Source of the DNA: Verrucomicrobiota bacterium | GTDB lineage: Bacteria > Verrucomicrobiota > Verrucomicrobiia > Verrucomicrobiales > Akkermansiaceae | Reading direction: 5' to 3' | Assembly (NCBI GenBank): GCA_009885905.1 | Contig: VFJU01000482.1 | Coordinates: forward strand, 1 to 25,010 | DNA: 25,010 nucleotides | In this document: piece after piece, positions 1 through 5,491 of the stretch | How positions within the stretch are numbered: the first letter of the stretch is position 1 | Layout: the number at the start of each line of letters is the position of its first letter | Program-made: the position numbers and the translations under genes | The notes under the pieces: generated by a model | Database searches by the model: none | Seen by the model: the letters and a program-made list of their open reading frames with translations, nothing else | What the model was told of the DNA's origin: nothing

Positions 1-1
1 T

Positions 2-319
2 CTGGAACGGCAGGGACTCATTCAGGCATTCGAGTTCACGCATGAGCTGGCTTGGAACACACTGAAGGATTTCCTGACGGCGCGCGGCAGCCCAGACAAA
101 CTCTATGGATCAAGGGACGCCACGCGGGCAGCCTTTGCGGTGGAACTCATCGAGGACGGGGAGGCATGGATGAAGATGATCGAGCACCGGAACGAGTCCT
201 CCCACACCTACAATGACAACGTGGCTGAGAAGATCATGACGGCGGTGCAGGTGCTCTACGTTCCGGCGTTTGAGGCGTTCCAGCGCCGCTTTCTGGAGAT
301 GGAAAAGGAGGAGGCATGA
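2..319 (+). CDS. hepT: HepT-like HEPN-domain protein (HI0074 family), 5' end cut by window edge
   Basis: The last 105 residues of a HEPN-type protein run in from the left edge. The visible segment carries R-N-E-S-S-H-T-Y at residues 63-70 of the fragment, which fits the RX4HXY motif of HepT toxins (HEPN RNases whose tyrosine is adenylylated by the partner antitoxin). The FEFTHELAWNTLKDFL segment near the start is typical of HI0074-family nucleotidyltransferase partners. The stop overlaps the start of the next gene by 4 bases (ATGA), so the two are translationally coupled. Known of the family: HepT is the toxin and MntA neutralises it by adding AMP. Seen here: motif, order and coupling. The N-terminus is outside the window, so it is not certain that the gene is complete. 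Confidence 0.85.
   Translation: MERQGLIQAFEFTHELAWNTLKDFLTARGSPDKLYGSRDATRAAFAVELIEDGEAWMKMIEHRNESSHTYNDNVAEKIMTAVQVLYVPAFEAFQRRFLEMEKEEA
306..314 (+). promoter_or_regulatory. Strong Shine-Dalgarno sequence before mntA
   Basis: AGGAGGAGG lies directly before the mntA ATG at 316, inside the end of hepT. It is one of very few clear purine-rich ribosome binding sites in the window. Almost all core genes to the right lack one, which agrees with a foreign origin for this pair. Confidence 0.6.
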
Positions 320-648
320 ACCACGGTCTGACGGCAACCACTGTGGACCGTATTCTGAGCGTGCTGGCCCACTACCCCGAGGTGGAAAAGGCGGTGCTGT
401 ATGGCTCGCGTGCCAAGGGGACGTATCGCCCTGGTTCAGACATAGATCTGACGCTCTGCGGCGTTGAACTGAATCACAGCCTGCTGACGCGGATTGATAA
501 CGAGCTGGACGACCTGTTGCTGCCCTACCAAATCGATCTTTCCCTGATGTCCTCATTGAGCCATCCGGCTCTGTTCGACCACATCCGCCGTGTGGGCGTG
601 ACACTGTATGAAAAGAGTGCCTCGCCACTGGAAGCCCTGCCTGCGTGA
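316..648 (+). CDS. mntA: MntA-like minimal nucleotidyltransferase, antitoxin of the HepT/MntA pair
   Basis: This is a complete 110-residue protein of the minimal nucleotidyltransferase (MNT) family. Residues 30-44 read G-S, ten residues, D-I-D, which is exactly the GSX10DXD active-site motif of MntA (G30, S31, D42, D44). Family members act as antitoxins by transferring AMP to a tyrosine of the HepT partner, whose RX4HXY motif is intact just upstream. The ATG at 316 overlaps the hepT stop and follows a strong SD. The stop at 646-648 overlaps a GTG that opens the hsdS remnant by 4 bases. Such pairs often sit beside type I restriction genes, and that context is preserved here only as a fragment. 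Function as a toxin-antitoxin pair is inferred from motif and order. Confidence 0.88.
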   Translation: MNHGLTATTVDRILSVLAHYPEVEKAVLYGSRAKGTYRPGSDIDLTLCGVELNHSLLTRIDNELDDLLLPYQIDLSLMSSLSHPALFDHIRRVGVTLYEKSASPLEALPA

Positions 649-791
649 ACGAAGAAGAAACCCAACGCCTCGCCCGCCTCTACGAGCGGAAGCACGCCGC
701 GCTGGAGGCGTTGAAGAAGTCGCTGCTGCATCAGGCGTTTAGTGCAGAATTGGAATCTTTCGATTTAACTATGTATGTGTTCGCTGCGTAG
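645..791 (+). pseudogene. Remnant of a type I restriction specificity subunit (hsdS C-terminal tail)
   Basis: A 48-codon frame opens with GTG overlapping the mntA stop. Its first 35 residues, centred on LYERKHAALEALKKSLLHQAFSAEL (written in parts: LYERKHAALEA, then LKKSLLHQAFSAEL), match the well-known C-terminal helix of HsdS proteins, which normally ends in QAFSGEL. A full HsdS has about 400 residues with two target-recognition domains, and nothing of these remains. After SAEL the frame runs 13 further residues to TAG, unlike a normal HsdS end. The simplest reading is a deletion that removed hsdS except its tail. The stub could still be translated by coupling to mntA, but it would lack DNA recognition. 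Confidence 0.7.
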
Positions 792-962
792 AAGCATTTC
801 GATGAGGCACTACTACTAAAAACGCCTTCTTTTCGGGTTGTTCATGCATGAACGGGAACGATGCCGCCATTCGCACGGTGGTGCTTCAGGCAGAGGCGCT
901 GGCGGCCGAGGTGCGGTGAAGCCATTTTTCATGATGCGTGAGCTTGAAAGGGTTCGGCGACG
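792..962 (+). other. Decayed intergenic stretch with one tiny open frame
   Basis: No full gene is visible. A 23-codon frame at 848-919 (M-N-G-N-D-A-A-I-R then VVLQAEALAAEVR) looks protein-like and helical, but I cannot assign it to a family. It may be the start of a gene destroyed by deletion. The stretch lies between the hsdS stub and another broken frame. Confidence 0.3.
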
Positions 963-1483
963 GTGGAGGATGCCGCAAAGGAATCCGCCGCAAACTATGA
1001 GAAACGTCGGGCGCGGTTGCGCGGGCCAAAAGCCGATTTCGCCAACAAGAGTTCCTCACTCAACGCCTCCCCGCTCGCTTTTGAAAAGTCCATTGGACAA
1101 AGGAAAGGCGAGTCGATAGAGTCTCCCAACAATGAAGCAAAGCTCGGCCAAAGAATCCAAGAAGTTGCCGACAGACACGGACTCACAATTTTAAGCTACC
1201 ATCCGATTTATCCCCCCGGCTTGCCGACTTTGAAAGAGATTCTGGAATCAAGGTTGCAGGATTCGGTAGATATGGTCGTGCCTTTCGGCATCAAGACTCG
1301 AAGAGCAATATTTCTGCCGCCAGATTCGTCGCCGCGCTCGGACTCATTTTCAAAAAGCGTATTGGGCTGGTAGGTGCGGTAGATCGGAAATCGTTGCCAT
1401 TTGATGGGCTATTAAGTCCAGATGATACAAATACCATCATCATTGTGCTTGCGATCGAGCGCGGGGAAAGTGTAACAGGCTAA
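963..1483 (+). pseudogene. Broken coding sequence of unknown family (at least one frameshift)
   Basis: Protein-like sequence is split over two frames. The first frame (to about 1300) includes LGQRIQEVADRHGLTIL and YPPGLPTLKEILE followed by a hydrophobic stretch. The text then continues in another frame from about 1300 to the TAA at 1481-1483 with SNISAARFVAALGLIFKKR and a final IIIVLAIERGESVTG. The first frame runs out at 1373, so a single indel near 1290-1320 would join them. I do not recognise the family. Its place between the hsdS stub and the partial tRNA copy suggests decayed element cargo. It could also be two unrelated fragments. Confidence 0.4.
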
Positions 1484-1553
1484 AAATTTACTTCCCGATT
1501 ACTGCCCGTTTTTCGTTGCGTTTCCATACTTTTTTCTGCGTTTTCGGCCAAAT
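1482..1553. repeat. Left copy of the att-flanking block (possible integrase arm sites)
   Basis: This AT-rich block matches 2563-2633 at about 57 of 72 positions (counted by eye). It carries TGCGTTT and CTGCGTTTT elements about 20 bases apart. It runs directly into the copy of the tRNA 3' end. Short repeats beside a tRNA att core are typical of arm-type binding sites for tyrosine integrases. That role is inference. Confidence 0.6.
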
Positions 1554-1590
1554 GCCCCCGCCGTGAATCGAACACGGATTTACAGTTTAG
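1550..1590 (-). repeat. Duplicated 3' part of tRNA-Arg(CCT), a probable att core
   Basis: These 41 bases are identical to 2684-2724. On the minus strand they give the last 38 bases of the tRNA (anticodon-loop edge, T arm, 3' acceptor strand and discriminator A) but not the 5' half, so this is not a working tRNA gene. A perfect copy of a tRNA 3' end is the usual mark left by site-specific integration. Confidence 0.85.
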
Positions 1591-1757
1591 CAGATCAATA
1601 CCCGGCGTGATGTTCTCGGTGCTTTTTCAAGCCTTCCGAGACGGCGATAGAAACGAATTCGGAGACCATTTGGAATTCTAGTTTCATCGGATTGTTGCGA
1701 TACGAAGGGAGTGATTTCTGCGACGACGAAGAGTGTGCGGTTTTCGCAGGGCAAGGA

Positions 1758-2186
1758 TCACGCTCGAAGCGCATGCCGGACAGCTTGAGGATTCGAGGCG
1801 GCGACTTTCAGGAGCGTCTTGGCGGCTCCGCTCGGGCTACTGGTGTGTTGCTCCCATTTATGCAGGGTGCGGACGCTCACGCCGATGAGTTGGGCGAACT
1901 TGGTCTGGCTGAGTCCCATGGCGCTGCGGATGGCCACGGGATCGGGATTGCAGAGGGGGGTTGATGGCGCGGGCAGCAACTGGCCTTTCTGGGTAAGGAA
2001 AGCGACAAGATCTTCGGCGATGTCCTGAAGTTGAGGAATGACTTCCTTGGGAGTATCGCCATGGCAGCAATCACCCATGAGGCCGGGAATGGAACCGACG
2101 AATACCTGATCTTCATCACTCCAGCGCACGCTGAGGGGATAGTTCCGGGCGAGGCGGCTGGCTTCTTTGGCGGAGATTTTTTTCAT
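1758..2186 (-). CDS. hicB: HicB-like antitoxin with C-terminal helix-turn-helix
   Basis: A 142-residue protein with two parts. Residues about 17-65 (VRWSDEDQVFVGSIPGL, then GDTPKEVIPQLQDIAEDL) form the partly degraded RNase H-like HicB fold found in antitoxins. Residues about 83-115 (AIRSAMGLSQTKFAQLIGVS, then VRTLHKWEQ) form an XRE-type DNA-binding helix-turn-helix. HicB antitoxins bind HicA and repress their own operon. The start ATG overlaps the hicA stop by 4 bases, so the toxin is read first and the antitoxin is coupled. No SD is seen. The gene is the last coding sequence before the left tRNA-end copy. Assignment is from motif and partner. Confidence 0.88.
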   Translation of the reverse strand: MKKISAKEASRLARNYPLSVRWSDEDQVFVGSIPGLMGDCCHGDTPKEVIPQLQDIAEDLVAFLTQKGQLLPAPSTPLCNPDPVAIRSAMGLSQTKFAQLIGVSVRTLHKWEQHTSSPSGAAKTLLKVAASNPQAVRHALRA

Positions 2187-2383
2187 GACTTGGACTCGTT
2201 GATTTTTTCGGCAATGTGGCGTTCCAGATAAAGCTTGGCGTCGTCGCCGTCGCGTCCCGGAATGATAGCCGGAATTTTGACTGCGGGGTGTTCAAACTTC
2301 CGGTGACTCCCCTTGCCGCCGGGTGCGAGGGTGAATCCCGCTTTCCGAAGGTCTTTGAGGAGATCGCGGATTTTCCGTGGCAC
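2183..2383 (-). CDS. hicA: HicA-like mRNA interferase toxin
   Basis: A 66-residue protein of normal HicA length. It has the double-stranded RNA-binding-like fold signature: IRDLLKDLRKAGFTLAPGG, then K-G-S-H-R at residues 24-28, where His27 is the expected catalytic histidine. HicA toxins cleave mRNA and stop growth when HicB is lost. The start is a GTG at 2383-2381. A stop lies in frame four codons upstream, and MPRKIRDLL is a typical HicA beginning. The gene overlaps hicB by 4 bases. The order toxin then antitoxin is usual for this family. All key residues are present, so the toxin is probably active. Confidence 0.9.
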   Translation of the reverse strand: MPRKIRDLLKDLRKAGFTLAPGGKGSHRKFEHPAVKIPAIIPGRDGDDAKLYLERHIAEKINESKS

Positions 2384-2562
2384 TGCGAAACCCTACCCAT
2401 TTTGGGCATAGTTGCAACTTCGATCTTCAAAGTACAGCCTTCAGCGAGTTTCGTTAGAATAATTCTACCGCGCCAGTCGAGTTTCAAGGGGTGAAGGGTA
2501 TCAAAAACACGTTCGCCCGTCCACCGGGACGCAGCCGGGCGCGTGGATGGGGACAACCGGGG

Positions 2563-2633
2563 AAAAATTCACTTCCGTTTACTTTCCGTTTCGCGGTGCG
2601 TTTTCGTGCGTTTTTCAGCGTTTTTAGCCAAAT
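2563..2633. repeat. Right copy of the att-flanking block with three GCGTTTT repeats
   Basis: Homologous to 1482-1553 with about 79% identity by eye. It contains three evenly spaced elements, TGCGTTTTC, TGCGTTTTT and AGCGTTTTT, about 10 bases apart. Such phased repeats near an att core look like integrase arm sites. Unlike the left copy it is separated from the tRNA end by 50 additional bases. Confidence 0.6.
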
Positions 2634-2640
2634 ACCTAAC

Positions 2641-2675
2641 CGCTTAATTGTTCCGCAACTTGCTTAATTAAAGCG
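2641..2675. terminator. Inverted repeat downstream of tRNA-Arg
   Basis: CGCTTAATT (2641-2649) pairs with AATTAAAGCG (2666-2675) with one bulged base. It lies 12 bases past the tRNA 3' end on the minus strand. It may act as a weak terminator for the tRNA or belong to the att site. There is no U-tract, so the role is unsure. Confidence 0.35.
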
Positions 2676-2683
2676 TTTTAAAG

Positions 2684-2724
2684 AAATGCCCCCGCCGTGA
2701 ATCGAACACGGATTTACAGTTTAG
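2684..2724 (-). repeat. att core repeat inside the intact tRNA-Arg gene
   Basis: The matching copy of 1550-1590. It spans three bases beyond the tRNA plus its last 38 bases, and this copy belongs to the complete tRNA. Integration into a tRNA 3' end usually restores the gene on one side, which is what is seen. Confidence 0.85.
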
Positions 2725-2758
2725 GAAACCATCGTTCTATCCATTGAACTACGGAGGC
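2687..2758 (-). tRNA. tRNA-Arg (anticodon CCT)
   Basis: Read on the minus strand, the 72 bases fold into a full cloverleaf. The acceptor stem is GCCTCCG with CGGGGGC. The D arm is GTTC/GAAC. The anticodon stem is ATGGT/ACTGT around the loop TTCCTAA, giving anticodon CCT. The T arm is CCGTG/CACGG around TTCGATT, and the discriminator is A. CCA is not encoded. It decodes AGG. The gene lies 55 bases downstream of the CLC transporter on the same strand, and its 3' end is the integration target described above. Confidence 0.95.
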
Positions 2759-2813
2759 GTGGATGCCAAATAGGGCAAGGCGTGGAATAACCGTGTGGGT
2801 GGTGGCAGGCAAG

Positions 2814-4076
2814 TCACTTGTCATTTTCAAAAACAAGAATTTTAGGTAGCCCCGATTTTTGCGAGGTGTAGATGCCTTTAGATCCGCTGCAGCGATAGGC
2901 GATCAAGCACGCGGTGGCAAAATAGAGCCCGTTGCCAGCACCGAAGAGTTCCATGCCGAGAAAAATAGATGCGAGCGGAGTGTTGGTGGCGCCTGCGAAA
3001 ATGGCGATGAAACCGAGCGCGGCAAATAAGTCGACCGGGGCTCCGAAGAGGATGGCGAGGAAATTTCCAAGAGCTGCACCAATAAAAAACAACGGGGTGA
3101 CCTCGCCACCTTTGAAGCCTGCGCTGAGGGTGACGATGGTGAAAACCAGCTTCCAAATCCACGCACTGGCTGGGATCTCAGTGGAGGTAAACATTGCGGG
3201 AAGTGTGACCGCATCGGGGCGGTCACCTAGAACACCCAGGCCGAGGTAGTCGCCCGTGCCGGCAAGGAAAAATAATCCGATGACGATGAGCCCGCCAACC
3301 ACAGGCCGGAACTCGGCTCGTGGGATGTAGGTCTTGAAGGCGGCACTAAGGTGATGAGATATGTTAGAAAAAAGCAAGCTAACTAGACCGAAAGCGATGG
3401 CTGCAGCGATGACTTGTGCCATCAATGTGCCATCCATGATAGAGCCCACGGCGGGGACCTCGACGTGGTAATGGGTGTGACCGATGCCCCATGCGCGGCA
3501 ACTCCAATCGGCAAGTATCGAGGCAAAAAAGCAAGGGATCAGTCCGTCATACTGGACTTTACCGATGATGAGAACTTCCAGAGCGAAGACCGCGCCGGCG
3601 ATGGGGGTTCCAAAAATAGAACCGAAGCCCGCAGCGACGCCAGCCATGAGTAAAATACGAACGTGAGCCGCATCTAACTTAAAAATTCGTGCGCAAGTGG
3701 CGGCGATGCTACCACCCATTTGTATAGCGGTCCCTTCACGCCCAGCCGAGCCGCCGAAAAGATGAGTGACGAGAGTACTGAAAAGAATGAGTGGCGCCAT
3801 CCGACGAGGAATCCCGGCACCAGGTTGGTGAATTTCATCGAACAACAAGTTGTTCCCGCCATCGGTAGATTTACCGTAATGTTGATAGATTAGCCCAATA
3901 CAAAGACCGGCGATGGGTAACAGGAAAATAAGTCCAGGATAGGTAAAGCGGACTCGAGTGACGGCATCTAACGACCAAAGAAAAAATGCCGAGGCAGAGC
4001 CAACGAGTATAGCCATGGGGGCCAATATCGCAATCCATCGGAGGGTGTTGCGGATTTGAGCAGGCAGATTTTTCAT
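2814..4076 (-). CDS. CLC-family anion transporter, probably the fluoride/proton (CLC-F) type
   Basis: A 420-residue polytopic membrane protein. GGSAGREGTAIQMGGSIA at residues 108-125 holds the CLC gating glutamate (Glu114). Later segments (GFGSIFGTPIAGAVFALEV, GFKGGEVTPLFFIGAALG) are standard CLC helices. The canonical GSGIP anion motif is missing: the region reads D-G-G-N-N-L-L at about 72-78. GREGT rather than GREGP together with a changed first motif is what I recall for CLC-F proteins, which export fluoride in exchange for protons. That sub-class call is an inference. The ATG overlaps the pabB stop by 4 bases, so the gene is coupled to pabB and there is no room for a fluoride riboswitch directly before it. 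There is no cytoplasmic CBS domain. Confidence 0.9.
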   Translation of the reverse strand: MKNLPAQIRNTLRWIAILAPMAILVGSASAFFLWSLDAVTRVRFTYPGLIFLLPIAGLCIGLIYQHYGKSTDGGNNLLFDEIHQPGAGIPRRMAPLILFSTLVTHLFGGSAGREGTAIQMGGSIAATCARIFKLDAAHVRILLMAGVAAGFGSIFGTPIAGAVFALEVLIIGKVQYDGLIPCFFASILADWSCRAWGIGHTHYHVEVPAVGSIMDGTLMAQVIAAAIAFGLVSLLFSNISHHLSAAFKTYIPRAEFRPVVGGLIVIGLFFLAGTGDYLGLGVLGDRPDAVTLPAMFTSTEIPASAWIWKLVFTIVTLSAGFKGGEVTPLFFIGAALGNFLAILFGAPVDLFAALGFIAIFAGATNTPLASIFLGMELFGAGNGLYFATACLIAYRCSGSKGIYTSQKSGLPKILVFENDK

Positions 4077-5338
4077 TGTTGGGATGCTTGCCAGCGCTCG
4101 ATGGCGAGACGGATTCCCGCGGCTTTATGCAGAGTTTCCTCGTATTCATTTTCCGGTTCAGAGTCAGCGACAATGCCGGCACCGACCTGATAGATCACGT
4201 GCTCGCCGCGACGAACGAGTGTGCGGATAGCGATGTTGAGCGAGCATTCGCCATTGTAGCCAAGCCAGCCAATCGCCCCGCAATAAACGCCGCGTGAAGT
4301 GCCTTCTAGCTCACGGATGATTTCGATGGCGCGTTTTTTCGGTGCTCCGGTGATGCTGCCACCTGGGAAACAAGCGGCGATGGCGGTGAGCGCATCCACA
4401 TCGGTTCGTAAAGTGCCGGTGACAGTAGAAACAAGGTGATGAACTTGTGCGAGGGTCTCGAGGCGGAGCATTTCCGCCACCTCGACGCTTCCGAATTCAC
4501 AGACTTGGCCAAGATCATTGCGGAGCAGGTCGGTGATCATCACAAGCTCGGCGATTTCCTTGGGTGACGTCTGTAATTCATAAGCAGACCGTCGGTCTTC
4601 GTCCGGGTCATTAAAGCGTGGGCGGGTGCCCTTGATGGGTCGAGTCTCAATCCCTCTGCCAGAAATGGATAGAAAAGTCTCTGGTGATGAGCTGAGAATT
4701 TCTCTGCCATCCAAGTTCAGGTAGGCAGCCATCGGAGCGGGTGATGCGTCGCGCAGAGTTTCGTAAAGAGAGAAAAGATCACCGCTGACTTGAGCGACGA
4801 ATGCTTGTGATAGATTTGCCTGATAGATATGGCCTGCAGCGATCCATTCCTTGATGCGGGCGACGCCGCGGGTGAATTGCTCGGGAGATCCGAGCGGTAC
4901 GAAAGGGCTGATTACAGCACGTGACCGAGTGGATTTGAGTTGTGAAGAGAGATGTCCTATTTCCCACCATGTGTGGTCACGGTGGTTAAAAACCAGCATT
5001 TCAGAGTAGTCACCGAAGACGAAGTCACCTTCGTAATCGATCCAACCGCAGAGGCCACCGATGGGAAATCCGCAGTCCCCCATAACATTTTTCTCGGTTG
5101 CTAGGGTGGCACGGAGAAGGCAAAGATCGCTGACGACGTGAATGTTTCCACGCAATATTTGCTTGGGGCAGGCTGCGATCACCGAGATGGATCCGCCGGC
5201 GCGATGGGATGAATTCCCTGCAGTATCGAAAAAAACCAATCCGTCCAGATGCCGCAATTGCCCCGCCACCTCTATGGGGGGCAGTCCATCGAGCCGGGCT
5301 GGACTCGCTACGGGTCGCATCAGAGATTTCGCCATCGC
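4073..5338 (-). CDS. pabB: Aminodeoxychorismate synthase component I (para-aminobenzoate synthase)
   Basis: Makes 4-amino-4-deoxychorismate from chorismate and ammonia for folate synthesis. With the ATG at 5338 it has 421 residues. The chorismate-binding half is complete: GHIYQANLSQAF at about 168-179, SPETFLSI, then RPIKGTRPR at about 232-240. The lysine of PIKGT marks PabB (anthranilate synthase has PIAGT). FPGGSITGAPKKRAIEII and the final GAGIVADSEPENEYEET are typical family motifs. The N-terminal half (GLVFFDTAG) is the usual lobe. The frame opens earlier at a TTG (5422), but that extension is not family-like. A start five codons later is also possible. No pabA or pabC is next to it. The downstream CLC gene overlaps by 4 bases. 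Confidence 0.9.
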   Translation of the reverse strand, partial: AMAKSLMRPVASPARLDGLPPIEVAGQLRHLDGLVFFDTAGNSSHRAGGSISVIAACPKQILRGNIHVVSDLCLLRATLATEKNVMGDCGFPIGGLCGWIDYEGDFVFGDYSEMLVFNHRDHTWWEIGHLSSQLKSTRSRAVISPFVPLGSPEQFTRGVARIKEWIAAGHIYQANLSQAFVAQVSGDLFSLYETLRDASPAPMAAYLNLDGREILSSSPETFLSISGRGIETRPIKGTRPRFNDPDEDRRSAYELQTSPKEIAELVMITDLLRNDLGQVCEFGSVEVAEMLRLETLAQVHHLVSTVTGTLRTDVDALTAIAACFPGGSITGAPKKRAIEIIRELEGTSRGVYCGAIGWLGYNGECSLNIAIRTLVRRGEHVIYQVGAGIVADSEPENEYEETLHKAAGIRLAIERWQASQQ

Positions 5339-5491
5339 CACCCGAAATGATACCTCGCTTCGTGTTATTGCAAGCCGGAACCGCCATCGCTGCGGCGTGA
5401 GCAAGATTTCACCCCAGTCCAAGTGCCCACAATCCCGCCTTGCCGCCCGCCGCTGCGCCTGCTTCCCTTCGCGCTCGAACCTTTACCATTT

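Larger units (their letters stand above)
1550..2724. mobile_element. Mini-island bounded by tRNA-Arg att repeats, carrying hicAB
   Basis: The segment is bounded by the 41-base direct repeats at 1550-1590 and 2684-2724. The sequence between the repeats is about 1.1 kb and carries only hicA and hicB on the minus strand plus non-coding flanks. No integrase or transposase is visible, so it is either a remnant reduced by deletion or an element mobilised in trans. Related arm-like blocks lie at the same side of both repeats (1482-1553, 2563-2633), which suggests two tandem att units rather than a single insertion. Confidence 0.55.

Noticed and set aside
838-1119. A 93-residue Arg-rich plus-strand frame
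   Set aside because: Its composition is skewed to Arg/Gly/Pro with no family pattern, and it overlaps the better supported broken frame starting at 963.
1550-1590. A second tRNA gene
   Set aside because: Only the 3' part of tRNA-Arg is present; the 5' acceptor strand, D arm and anticodon are missing.
1692-2231. Plus-strand frames opposite hicB
   Set aside because: They are antisense shadows of a recognisable HicB/helix-turn-helix protein.
2116-2556. A 146-residue minus-strand frame covering the hicA region
   Set aside because: It overlaps hicA and hicB in another frame. Its first 50 residues look mildly protein-like but match nothing I know, and the remainder is a shadow of hicA.
4077-4200. 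A fluoride riboswitch before the CLC gene
   Set aside because: The upstream sequence is the coding end of pabB with a 4-base overlap; no crcB-motif pseudoknot can be read there.
5423-5491. A longer N-terminus for glycyl-tRNA synthetase
   Set aside because: The 23 additional residues are Pro/Leu-rich and unlike the family; the ATG at 5492 gives the conserved start.
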